Shown one piece after another: positions 1 through 7,263 of a stretch of 11,659 nucleotides of DNA. This stretch comes from Pseudomonadota bacterium (GTDB taxonomy: Bacteria > Pseudomonadota > Gammaproteobacteria > Acidiferrobacterales > UBA6901), in the NCBI GenBank assembly GCA_021783175.1, contig JAJXUF010000101.1, forward strand, positions 1 through 11,659. The letters are read 5' to 3'. Under the pieces are notes generated by a model. That model saw only the letters and a program-made list of their open reading frames with translations, had not been told where the DNA came from and made no database searches. The position numbers and the translations under genes were made by a program. Each line of letters starts with the position of its first letter. Within the stretch, counting starts at the first letter, position 1.

Positions 1-798
1 GAAATTATCCAGGTCTGCCATGATGACAGCCACGCTGGCTTTGTATCGCCTGACTTGGATGATTTCCTGACTCAGGCGTTCGTCCAGATGTCGCCGGTTG
101 GCTACACCGGTCAGCGGGTCGCTGAGCATGAGATCTCGGATTTTGGCCTCGTTTTGCTGAAGCTGCAGATTGGCTGCCTCGAGCTTGTCCCTGGCAATGA
201 GCGCCTCCCGATAAGTGCGATCGCGTTCCCGCACAACGTAATGAAGCACGATATAGATGCTGCCAAAGCCGCAACCTAGATTCATGATGAAGTAGAGCGT
301 GTTGAGGGTGGGCAGCATGGGCTGCGTCGAGCTGGCAAGGGTACTGTCGATGAATCCTGAGACAACCAGCAGGAAGAGGAATCCTGCGAGCCATCGTGCG
401 GCGCTGCGGCTGTCTGCGAAAAAAAGCGCGGACAGCGGTGCGAAGAATGCCCAGACCATTACGGCGCTGCCATTCGCGAATCCGCCGAGGCTCCACTGCA
501 GGAGGAACGGTAGCAAAAGAATCAGCAGAAGCTGGCTGAAGCGAAAGAAGGCGAAGCGCTTGGTCGCGAAGAAATAGGCGATGCTGATGAAAGATACGAC
601 TGAATAGGCGAGCGGAATTGCGCCGGACAATCTGTAGCCGATTAAGAAATAGAGCGAGCCCCAGAGAATCGCCAATACGGCTATGATGCCGCAAACGATT
701 GTAAGCACCGCCTTTTTCAGGCGTTCCTGCTGTGAATCCTGGGGAAGCACACCAAGGTTCACGAGACGTGCCAGAACGCTGGTTATGCGTTGCGTCAT
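1..798 (-). CDS. Membrane-anchored GGDEF domain protein (putative diguanylate cyclase), 3' end outside window
   Basis: The visible 266 codons read without a stop from an ATG at 798 to the left edge. Residues 1-30 are a short cytoplasmic head. About six hydrophobic segments follow, roughly at residues 30-54, 58-78, 84-103, 111-128, 135-151 and 162-189. A charged, helical linker (190-222) leads into the start of a GGDEF domain: the DPLTGVANRRHLDER signature begins near residue 227 and a strand ending MADLDNF lies at the cut. That strand carries the first metal-binding Asp of the family. The window ends before the GG(D/E)EF signature, so catalytic competence cannot be judged. If intact, such proteins make cyclic di-GMP from two GTP at the inner membrane. 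The start is the first in-frame ATG after a stop at 844-846; its Shine-Dalgarno sequence is weak, and a TTG at 831 is an alternative. The gene lies downstream of the ClC gene on the same strand, 198 bases away. The family call is firm; the sensing role of the membrane part is unknown. Confidence 0.85.
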   Translation of the reverse strand, partial: MTQRITSVLARLVNLGVLPQDSQQERLKKAVLTIVCGIIAVLAILWGSLYFLIGYRLSGAIPLAYSVVSFISIAYFFATKRFAFFRFSQLLLILLLPFLLQWSLGGFANGSAVMVWAFFAPLSALFFADSRSAARWLAGFLFLLVVSGFIDSTLASSTQPMLPTLNTLYFIMNLGCGFGSIYIVLHYVVRERDRTYREALIARDKLEAANLQLQQNEAKIRDLMLSDPLTGVANRRHLDERLSQEIIQVRRYKASVAVIMADLDNF

Positions 799-924
799 AA
801 ATATGCGCTTTGACGGCCTGCGCGTGGGCAAAACTTCTGTTTTCTAACCGGGCGACCATTTCCGAGAGTTCGACCAACTGTCAACACGTTAGTCGCCAGT
901 TCATTTTAAGCAGGGCGCCCATCC

Positions 925-956
925 AATAAAAATGCACCGACGGACTATATCCTCGG
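925..956 (-). terminator. Possible Rho-independent terminator after the ClC channel gene
   Basis: Read on the minus strand, about 40 bases past the stop codon of the ClC gene, CCGAGGA and TCC(G)TCGG can pair around a TATAG loop. The stem is 7 bp with one bulged G. It is followed after three or four bases by the T-rich run ATTTTTATT. Stem and T-tract fit an intrinsic terminator that would separate the channel gene from the GGDEF gene. The stem is short and bulged, so this is a moderate call made by eye. Confidence 0.45.
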
Positions 957-996
957 CGACACCTGCCTGGTGCGTACTCTCGGAATTCTCGCGGGT

Positions 997-2463
997 CTAG
1001 CGGTCGGGCGGCAAAGAACCGACTTCCGGGCCGCTTTCCAGCTTTGCGGGCGCGAGCTCCTCTCTAGTCTTAGCGGACAGATTTTGCTCCTGAATCTCTG
1101 AGTCGGCTTCAATATGGGCAGGAGCCTGCCTGCCGGTAATGGCATCGAGTAGTGACGGCTTTTCGAAGTGCTCGACCAGGCCGAGCGCCTCGGTATAGAC
1201 CGATCGCCGGCGCAGCAGACTGCCAATCACCGATGCGACCACACAGGCCGGCATGGCCGCCAATACGACGTTGTAGTTGCGCGTAGTCTCAAACATCATG
1301 ATCGCGGACATCGCCGGAGCATGGGTGGTGGCCGCAAGCAGGCTGCCCATGCCAACCAGCACCCAGAGTCCCTGCGAGTGACTCGCATGCGATATGAGCA
1401 GACTATGCTGCACTATTAGACCCAGTATTCCGCCGAGCGCAAGCGTGGGAGTCAATACGCCACCGGGAATGCCGGCGGCACTGGCGGCGATCGTCGCCAT
1501 CAGTCGAAGCACAAAAAGCCCGGCAAGCGTGGACAATAGCCAATGATCGACCAGGAAGGACTGAACGACGCTGTAACCGTTTCCCCATACTTCCGGTCGC
1601 AGCAGTGATAGCAGTCCTATGACCAAGCCGGCCAGCCCCATGCGCAGCGGTATGAAGGTCACGGCAGATTGATACCAGCGGCGCGATTTATCCAGAGCCC
1701 ACAGGAATGCCGGACCGACAAGCCCGGCAACGACTCCCAGCAATGTGGCATCCAGCAGATCGAAGAAGCCGACGGGAGGAATAGGATGTGACAAATACAG
1801 AGGGCCGGAAGCAAATAGCGCCTGGGTGGTCAATTCACCAACGACAGCGGAAACGAGAATCGCGGTAATTTCGCGCAACGCAAGCCCGCCCAGGATCACT
1901 TCCGAAACGAACATCGTCCCGGCGATGGGCGCGTGGTAGGCGCCAGCAAATCCGGCCGCCGCGCCGCACGCCACGATGAGCCGACGGTGCGACGCATCGG
2001 TCTTACCCAGACGTCCCATCAGTGATGAGATCAGCGCCGCGAACTGAATCATCGTTCCTTCGCGCCCGATCGTAATGCCGCCACTGACACTGGCGAGTGA
2101 CGACAAGGTGCGTGTGGCATTCGGTCCAAGCGGCAGAATACCGTCTCCGACGCGCACTGCTTCCATATACTCCGGGCCGCGCGGGCGTTTGATCCAACGA
2201 TGGCCCCCCCACATGATCAGCCCGCCGACCGTAGCGCATGTGGTAGGAATCACAACCCGCAACCATAATGGAAGCGCAGTCGCAGCAGCTACAAGGTGCT
2301 GGCTGGTTGTATACAACCGCATAACCGCATACATCGCCTGACGAAAGACCTCGACTGCCATTGATCCGAGAAAGCCCACCAGTGCCGCCACAATTACCAT
2401 AGGCACCATGGGATCCAGGTTTTCCCAGAATGACAACAATCGTTTATGCATTGCGGCTAACAC
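997..2463 (-). CDS. clcB: ClcB-like voltage-gated ClC chloride channel/transporter
   Basis: An integral inner-membrane protein of the ClC family that moves chloride across the membrane; in bacteria this helps acid or osmotic tolerance. With the GTG start at 2463 it has 488 residues. Family landmarks are a RPRGPEY segment (93-99) where other ClCs have GSGIPE, GREGT (133-137) with the gating glutamate at 135, GGVLTP (334-339) matching the GxFxP anion-site loop, and a conserved tyrosine near 423. Hydrophobic helices run through the chain to about residue 405. The last 60 residues are hydrophilic and lack CBS domains. The position matching the internal proton glutamate of E. coli ClcA (E203) appears to be Val189, as expected for the ClcB branch. 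The start is a choice: GTG at 2463 has GGAGAG eight bases upstream, while ATG at 2451 (484 residues) has none. The frame stays open to 2685, but that extension is basic, not membrane-like, and probably not translated. Confidence 0.88.
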   Translation of the reverse strand: MLAAMHKRLLSFWENLDPMVPMVIVAALVGFLGSMAVEVFRQAMYAVMRLYTTSQHLVAAATALPLWLRVVIPTTCATVGGLIMWGGHRWIKRPRGPEYMEAVRVGDGILPLGPNATRTLSSLASVSGGITIGREGTMIQFAALISSLMGRLGKTDASHRRLIVACGAAAGFAGAYHAPIAGTMFVSEVILGGLALREITAILVSAVVGELTTQALFASGPLYLSHPIPPVGFFDLLDATLLGVVAGLVGPAFLWALDKSRRWYQSAVTFIPLRMGLAGLVIGLLSLLRPEVWGNGYSVVQSFLVDHWLLSTLAGLFVLRLMATIAASAAGIPGGVLTPTLALGGILGLIVQHSLLISHASHSQGLWVLVGMGSLLAATTHAPAMSAIMMFETTRNYNVVLAAMPACVVASVIGSLLRRRSVYTEALGLVEHFEKPSLLDAITGRQAPAHIEADSEIQEQNLSAKTREELAPAKLESGPEVGSLPPDR

Positions 2464-3203
2464 GTGTAGAACTCTCCAGGACTCTCGCAAAAGGGGATGG
2501 CATGGACCTGAAACGACCAAATTCCGTGCTCTGCGCAACCTGCACAGGAAAACTGGTTTGGCCGCACCGTGCTTGCTGGCCAACGTACCCAGGTCTCTGC
2601 AACCGCGCACGCCGACATGGTCACGCTTCTCTTTCAGCGGCGCCGCGCTGCCGCCAAGCAGCATCGGCACGGCAGGTGGCCACAACGTTCATTTCGGAAC
2701 GCCGCACAGCTAAGGTCATTGCTGAAGGTCTGCCAGAAATAAGAATTTTTTGGGGAAGAATCAAACTGGGTCGGCATCCACTTCTCAGACAGGTTGCGCT
2801 GGAAGAGTTTGGATGCGATATCCCGTGTACCTCGAACATCTTGTGGCCTTGTTTTTCCCCGAATCAGAGGGCGGTCTGTTACCGAGAACCGTGCGCCAAG
2901 CGGCGTCGGACTAGCCAATTTCAGTCTCGATCGCGCGACCGACGATTAGTAAAATATGATGACAGATAACCGACTTTTCTGCAATGCGAAGGCGCGGTCA
3001 AGAAGCAGCACATCTCTCAGGACACCGGCACAACCCATGCACATGTCTTCCATGCCGCTCACGATTATAGAATGATAGAGCAATTTCCGGGCTGGAATTC
3101 TTCCAGCAGCCATATACAAGCATTTCGCCAAGCCGGCTGTTGCCAAGAACCAATCTAGCTTCGGCGAATGTACAAGGCTGCGCTTTAACAAGGTTATGCA
3201 ACC
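2464..3203. other. 740-base stretch without a convincing gene
   Basis: This region must carry the promoter of the leftward ClC gene and that of the rightward gene at 3204. Several open frames of 60-180 codons exist on both strands, but they overlap one another, lack ribosome binding sites and look compositionally random. One plus-strand stretch, about 2971-3159, is open for about 62 codons with plausible-looking residues but has no start codon, so a decayed gene is possible. The stretches around 2738-2760 and 2945-2965 are AT-rich. I see no tRNA, CRISPR or clear terminator. Confidence 0.5.
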
Positions 3204-3773
3204 GTGACTCCTTCCGACGACTCTTTCAGTTTGACGCTCGATCCGCAAGTTCGCGCATTGTATTCAAGAGCTACGGTGGGCATGAAGGGAACGCAGCCGC
3301 CGGAAAAGCGGGCAGTAACGATGCTTCACATCGACGACGATCAGGTCATTGTGGCGACCGGCGACGGCCGACAGCCGTCACGAGCGATCGTACTGGCATT
3401 AGGCTCGGTTAGAACATCAAGGGAGCTGTTCCACCATGACCCGCCAACACCATTGGAGATGGAAAACGCGATCACGGCGACCGAGAACGAGGTGATTCGC
3501 GCCCGAGCGATTATCGATGCGCATTCAGAATTGATGACAAACGCTGCCAGCATAAAACAAATCGCCAGATTCGCCGGCTTGTCGGATCCCGGGCAAAGAA
3601 TCCTTTCCATTCGCCTCATCGAGCGCGCTTTCGAAAGTCTGGCGGCCGTTACACTAGGACGACCGGCTTCTATCGAACGTGTTCCTGCCGGAACTGCTTT
3701 CGCGGCAGCGCTGCTGATTCTGCGCGAATTCATGCACCATCTGCAATTCACCGAAATCATCCTGGCCGAATAG
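3204..3773 (+). CDS. Conserved-looking hypothetical protein
   Basis: A 189-residue soluble protein with no signal peptide or membrane segment. Residues 35-75 look like a beta-rich part (RAVTMLHIDDDQVIVATGDG, then IVLALGSVRTSRELF). A PPTPLEMENAI segment (near 80-90) starts a long, mostly helical half to the C-terminus. The repeated amphipathic helices and the clean PPTPxEMExAI motif suggest a real, structured protein, but I do not recognise the family and assign no function. The GTG at 3204 is the first usable start; an AAGG lies ten bases before it. ATG at 3282 would give a 163-residue form beginning just before the beta region. The ATG at 3196 is in another frame and stops after three codons. 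The gene precedes kup in the same direction with 180 bases between, which may include a small ORF. Codon pattern and length support coding. Confidence 0.65.
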   Translation: MTPSDDSFSLTLDPQVRALYSRATVGMKGTQPPEKRAVTMLHIDDDQVIVATGDGRQPSRAIVLALGSVRTSRELFHHDPPTPLEMENAITATENEVIRARAIIDAHSELMTNAASIKQIARFAGLSDPGQRILSIRLIERAFESLAAVTLGRPASIERVPAGTAFAAALLILREFMHHLQFTEIILAE

Positions 3774-3781
3774 CAATCACA

Positions 3782-3910
3782 ATGACCGAGACTTTACTTC
3801 TCGCGGCCGTCACCGAGTCAATAACGCATTTGGGTGATCCGTTCGAAGATCGACACGACATAGGCCGACAACAAGGCAATTGGCTAATGCGGCCGATTTG
3901 TAGAGAATAG
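3782..3910 (+). CDS. Possible small protein of 42 residues between the hypothetical gene and kup
   Basis: An ATG frame begins eight bases after the stop of the upstream gene and encodes 42 residues starting MTETLLLAAVTESITHLGDP. The N-terminal part is a plausible amphipathic helix and the C-terminal part is polar and charged. No good Shine-Dalgarno precedes the ATG, so translation would depend on coupling to the upstream gene. It could equally be the remnant of a longer gene, or simply the kup leader region. No known family is recognised. Kept because the residue pattern looks more protein-like than the other two frames. Confidence 0.28.
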   Translation: MTETLLLAAVTESITHLGDPFEDRHDIGRQQGNWLMRPICRE

Positions 3911-3925
3911 ACTGTAGCATCGGCC
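3891..3925 (+). promoter_or_regulatory. Inverted repeat in the kup leader
   Basis: GGCCGAT (3891-3897) and its exact complement ATCGGCC (3919-3925) flank 21 AT-richer bases, ending 28 bases before the kup ATG. It could be an operator dyad or an RNA hairpin in the kup leader. The 7-bp arms are short enough to arise by chance. No clear promoter boxes were found in the same interval. Confidence 0.3.
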
Positions 3926-3953
3926 AAACTTGCTCGAGAAACAGCCACTCATC

Positions 3954-5900
3954 ATGAGTCAAAGGCCAGCCACACCAGCAACCACACCGCAGCCTGCCGC
4001 TCGCGCCGTGCCTTTCGGCGCCGCCGCCGGCGCCGGGCGCGAACCAATGTCGATCGCGCTAGGGCTTGCAGTTCTCGGCGTGGTCTATGGTGACATCGGC
4101 ACCAGCCCGATTTACGCACTGCATGAATGCTTTGCCCGACCAGGCGCAATCCCGATCAACAGCGCCAACGTTCTCGGCATACTGTCGCTCATGTTTTGGG
4201 CGTTGGTCGTCATGATCTCGCTCAAATACATGGCCTTCATCCTGCGCGCGAATAACCGGGGTGAAGGCGGGCAGTTTGCGCTTCTTGCGCTGTTGCGCCC
4301 GTGGCAGAACCTGGACAAGCGCGGCCGCTGGTTTTTGGTCATGCTCGGACTGTTTAGCGGATCGTTGCTTTATGGCGACGTCATGATCACGCCGGCCATC
4401 TCCATACTCAGTGCAATCGAAGGAGTGAAGGTAGCAACTCCGGCGTTTAGCGACTACGTCGTACCACTGACCATAGTAATCCTGGTGTTTCTGTTCGCGC
4501 TGCAGCGGCGCGGTACTGCCAGCGTGGGAGCGCTCTTCGGTCCGGTCATTGTTGTGTGGTTCGTTGTGCTCGCGTTACTTGGCATCGGAGGGATCTGGCG
4601 CGACCCATCCGTATTCTTGGCAGTCAATCCACTCTATGGCGCAAAATTCCTGATGCACAATGGCTGGACCGGCTTCGTCACGCTCGGCTCGGTCTTTCTT
4701 GTCGTAACTGGCGGCGAGGCATTGTATGCCGATCTCGGTCATTTCGGCCGCCGTCCAATACGCGTCATGTGGTTTGCCTTCGTGTTACCCGCGCTCCTGC
4801 TCAACTACTTTGGCCAGGGTGCATTCTTGCTGGCGAACCCGCAGGGCCTGCATCATCCGTTTTATGACCTGGCACCAGGGTGGGGACTCTATCCGCTGGT
4901 GGCACTTGCGGCAGCGGCGACCATCATTGCTTCGCAGGCAGCGATCACGGGAGCCTTCTCCCTCACCAGCCAGGCCGTGCAGTTGCGCATGTTCCCACCG
5001 GTGCGGGTACTGCAGACTTCATACGAAACGCGTGGTCGGGTATATGTGCCGATAATCAACTGGATTCTGATGCTGGCGGCTATCGGTTTGGTGCTTGGTT
5101 TCCGAACCTCCAGCGGGCTTGCAGCAGCCTACGGCATAGCGGTCAATTCCACGATGGCGATAACCACCGTGCTTGCATTCAATGTGGCATTGACGTACAG
5201 CAATTGGGGGAGATTTCGTTCTTTGCTATTTCTGCTGACCTTCCTCAGCGTTGATCTCGCATTTCTGGTCGCCAACCTGACCAAGCTCGAACACGGTGGC
5301 TGGTTCCCGATAGCTGTCGGTATTGTATTCTTCACCGTGCTATCCACCTGGCGGCAAGGCTCCGCCATACTGGCGCGCGAGCTTGCATTACAGGCCGATT
5401 CACTCGAAACCCTGATCGGCGAAATCACCCATAACAAGCCAGTTAGAGTGCCCGGGACCGCGATTTTCATTAGCCCCTGGATACGCGAAGCACCTCCCTC
5501 ATTGCGCCATCATTTGCGTCACAACAAGGTGCTACATGAACAGGTTATCGTGCTGAATGTTGTCACCGAAGACCTGCCGAAGGTGCCAGCCGACGAACGC
5601 CTGGAGATTGAAAACTTTGCGCAGGGATTTCACCGTGTCATCTTGCACTACGGCTTCATGCAGCAGCCGAACGTTCCGTCGGAGCTCGCGCGTTGCAAGG
5701 AGCAGGGGCTTGACATCGATCTTAACGACACTACCTATTATATAGGTTATCAGTCTCTAGTTCTGGGCGAGAAGCGTGGCATGGCGCGCTGGCGCGATTA
5801 CCTGTTTGCATTTCTCACGCGCAATGCAAGTGATTCCACGACGTACTATCACCTGCCGAGCGACCGCGTTGTGGAGCTCGGCTATCAAGTACGCATTTGA
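3954..5900 (+). CDS. kup: Kup/HAK/KUP family potassium uptake transporter
   Basis: A low-affinity potassium uptake protein of the inner membrane, thought to work as a K+/H+ symporter. The 648-residue length is close to E. coli Kup (622), with an extra Ala/Pro/Thr-rich cytoplasmic head of about 30 residues. The diagnostic GVVYGDIGTSPIYAL motif is at residues 42-56. About twelve hydrophobic helices follow to roughly residue 460, including a segment with RRGTASVGALFGPV and a conserved GGEALYADLGHFG. The last 190 residues form the cytoplasmic tail typical of the family, with FISPWIREAPPSLRHHLRHN and ending in YHLPSDRVVELGYQVRI. No frameshift or missing motif is visible. I chose ATG 3954; a TTG at 3930 in the same frame would add eight residues, and neither has a strong ribosome site. 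The gene seems to be transcribed alone or with the small genes before it. No c-di-AMP riboswitch-like leader was recognised. Confidence 0.96.
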   Translation: MSQRPATPATTPQPAARAVPFGAAAGAGREPMSIALGLAVLGVVYGDIGTSPIYALHECFARPGAIPINSANVLGILSLMFWALVVMISLKYMAFILRANNRGEGGQFALLALLRPWQNLDKRGRWFLVMLGLFSGSLLYGDVMITPAISILSAIEGVKVATPAFSDYVVPLTIVILVFLFALQRRGTASVGALFGPVIVVWFVVLALLGIGGIWRDPSVFLAVNPLYGAKFLMHNGWTGFVTLGSVFLVVTGGEALYADLGHFGRRPIRVMWFAFVLPALLLNYFGQGAFLLANPQGLHHPFYDLAPGWGLYPLVALAAAATIIASQAAITGAFSLTSQAVQLRMFPPVRVLQTSYETRGRVYVPIINWILMLAAIGLVLGFRTSSGLAAAYGIAVNSTMAITTVLAFNVALTYSNWGRFRSLLFLLTFLSVDLAFLVANLTKLEHGGWFPIAVGIVFFTVLSTWRQGSAILARELALQADSLETLIGEITHNKPVRVPGTAIFISPWIREAPPSLRHHLRHNKVLHEQVIVLNVVTEDLPKVPADERLEIENFAQGFHRVILHYGFMQQPNVPSELARCKEQGLDIDLNDTTYYIGYQSLVLGEKRGMARWRDYLFAFLTRNASDSTTYYHLPSDRVVELGYQVRI

Positions 5901-5912
5901 AGCTGTCGGTTC

Positions 5913-5922
5913 GCGATATCGC
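5913..5922. repeat. Perfect 10-bp palindrome just after kup
   Basis: GCGATATCGC lies 13 bases past the kup stop. It is extended imperfectly by TTC on the left and AGAA on the right. No T-tract follows, so it is not a typical terminator. It may be a protein-binding site or chance. Confidence 0.25.
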
Positions 5923-5971
5923 AGAAGCCAGTCCGCGCTTGGTATGAGACGCAGCCCCAAAAGGGCGACAA

Positions 5972-6314
5972 ATGACAATCATCGAAGCCACCGTCGACAA
6001 GATTCGTATCGACGCTGTGGCGAATTTCGCAGCCTTGCAGCAGGCCTGCGAACCGACAACGGCACCAGGAATGGCTCGTTGCTCCGGGAAAGAGAGCAGG
6101 AGCACGGAAGAATTAACGACTGTCCACCATTGAGACAGCCAATCTCGCGCATGGTAAGGTGGTTCCAATACGCAATTCTGGCAAACCGGTATTTGTTCCG
6201 TGCAAGAATTTTATTCGAAGAGACGGAAATACCATATATTATGTAATGGAAATACCGTTGACAGCTGAAAGGAAAAAAGAATCTGACTATCGTCACATAC
6301 TGCGCAGCCCATAA
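5972..6314 (+). pseudogene. Small hypothetical gene split by an apparent +1 frameshift
   Basis: An ATG at 5972, preceded by AAGGG at good spacing, opens a 53-residue frame beginning MTIIEATVDKIRIDAVANFA and stopping with TGA at 6131. A second frame, shifted by +1, opens after a TAA at 6114 and runs to a TAA at 6312. It encodes a convincing segment with GKPVFVPCKNFIRRDGNTIY and then a charged tail ending HILRSP. The second half has no proper start of its own; its only ATG (6246) would give 22 residues. The two frames overlap by only about 15 bases (6117-6131), which is what a single-base insertion in one gene of about 110 codons would leave. It may instead be a sequencing error, a recoding site (CAC CAU UGA G) or two fortuitous frames. 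The product is soluble and I do not recognise it. It lies 71 bases downstream of kup on the same strand. Confidence 0.45.
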
Positions 6315-6330
6315 CTGTGGTAAAAGGAGA

Positions 6331-6359
6331 CTGACAACCATTATTAGCGTAAATACATA
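6331..6359 (+). promoter_or_regulatory. Candidate sigma-70 promoter for the binding-protein/GGDEF-EAL pair
   Basis: CTGACA (6331-6336, five of six matches to the -35 consensus) is followed by a 17-base AT-rich spacer and TACATA (6354-6359) as a weak -10. It sits in the most AT-rich part of the gap, about 110 bases before the gene pair. The -10 is poor, so this is a tentative call. A TTGACT at 6428-6433 has no matching -10. Confidence 0.28.
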
Positions 6360-6445
6360 TTGCCTGGCGACCAAATCAATCCGCGTTGTGCGTTTGGCCA
6401 ACAGTCGTTGAGCGCGGCCCTAATCGCTTGACTCCTATCCGTACT

Positions 6446-6464
6446 TCAATTCCGGCAGAATTGA
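6446..6464. promoter_or_regulatory. Perfect dyad just before the binding-protein gene
   Basis: TCAATTC, a 5-base spacer CGGCA, and the exact complement GAATTGA form a 7+7 dyad ending seven bases before the ATG at 6472. As DNA it resembles an operator. As RNA it would be a short hairpin over the ribosome-binding zone of the ATG at 6472, but it would leave the ATG at 6496 free. Function is inferred only from position and symmetry. Confidence 0.4.
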
Positions 6465-6471
6465 TTGGATC

Positions 6472-7263
6472 ATGGCATCCCCCAAGAGGGAGCAGATGGT
6501 ACTAGCAGGCTGGCGAAAGAAAATCCCTGCATGGATTGTGCTGGTATTGCTGAGTCTGATAGTCAGCTCAACTGCCGGTTTTGCCGCCGGGCCAAAGACC
6601 CTGGTGTTGAGCAACGTCACCGAGCCGCCACTTACTACTGCGGATCACACCGGCTTTCTCGACGTTGTCGCTACCGAGGCATTTCGCCGGATTGGCGTCC
6701 ATTTGCGTTTGATCAAGCTGCCGGCGGAACGCGGCCTGCTTCTGGCGAATGAAGGGTACCTAGACGGCGATCTGACGCGGATTGCCGGTCTCAACGCGCA
6801 GTACCCCAACCTGGTGCGCGTGCCGGAAAAGCTGATCGATTGGGATTTTGTTGCTTTCAGCAGGAACCCGTCTATCCCGGCGAACTTTGCGGTTCTGCGC
6901 AAGTATTCCGTAGGGCTTATCAGAGGGTGGAAGATTTACGAACGTGCGATGGCTGGTTCCAAAGATCTAACCACCGTCAACAATCCGGAACAGCTTTTTC
7001 GTTTGCTTGATCTCAATCGTATTGACGTCGCGTTGTACATGCGCCTCTCCGGTTTGGCCCTGATACAAAAAATGGCTATCCCTGACATACACGTGCTAAA
7101 GCCCGTGCTTGCCCGTCGCCCAATGTATATGTATCTGAACAGGCGCGATATCGCTCTCGTACCAAAGCTTGCAGCGGCCTTGCGCGGCCTAAAACGCGAT
7201 GGCTTCTATGACCGCGTCTATCGGGAGAAGCTAACGCGCTACGACGAGGTCAGCAGAAAATGA
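6472..7263 (+). CDS. Periplasmic solute-binding-type protein (SBP_bac_3-like) paired with a c-di-GMP enzyme
   Basis: A 263-residue exported protein. Residues 1-19 are a basic head, about 20-38 a hydrophobic helix, and AGFAA before residue 40 is a fitting signal peptidase I site. The mature part has the pattern of small amino-acid-type binding proteins: TLVLSNVTEPPLTT (43-56), GFLDVVATEAFRRIGVHLRL, then PAERGLLLANEGYLDGDLTR (84-103), a short hinge region near 125-145, and a C-terminal helix rich in Leu, Lys and Arg. No permease or ATPase gene is nearby, so it is probably a sensor rather than a transport component. Its TGA overlaps the ATG of the next gene (ATGA), which points to translational coupling and joint function with that membrane protein. 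ATG 6496 is a good alternative start: AGAGG lies six bases before it, and it would leave a 255-residue precursor with a more usual signal peptide. The fold call is fairly safe; the ligand is unknown. Confidence 0.8.
   Translation: MASPKREQMVLAGWRKKIPAWIVLVLLSLIVSSTAGFAAGPKTLVLSNVTEPPLTTADHTGFLDVVATEAFRRIGVHLRLIKLPAERGLLLANEGYLDGDLTRIAGLNAQYPNLVRVPEKLIDWDFVAFSRNPSIPANFAVLRKYSVGLIRGWKIYERAMAGSKDLTTVNNPEQLFRLLDLNRIDVALYMRLSGLALIQKMAIPDIHVLKPVLARRPMYMYLNRRDIALVPKLAAALRGLKRDGFYDRVYREKLTRYDEVSRK

Noticed and set aside
5..877. A 290-codon minus-strand open frame
   Set aside because: It is rich in Arg, His, Ser and Gln with no domain, and it shadows the real GGDEF gene, which is in another minus-strand frame.
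2464..2685. N-terminal extension of the ClC protein to an ATG at 2685
   Set aside because: The added residues are basic and non-helical, have no ribosome site, and are not expected in ClC proteins.
2430..2969. A 179-codon plus-strand open frame
   Set aside because: Overlaps the start of the ClC gene on the opposite strand. No ribosome site; Cys/Arg-rich random-looking composition.
5776..6246. A 156-codon plus-strand frame across the kup end
   Set aside because: Out-of-frame continuation over the kup 3' end with Arg-rich random composition. Other frames in the gap read better.
6225..6256. Direct repeat GGAAATACC, 23 bases apart, with a near-inverted copy around 6187-6199
   Set aside because: Only nine bases long and lying inside the likely coding part of the small split gene, so probably chance.
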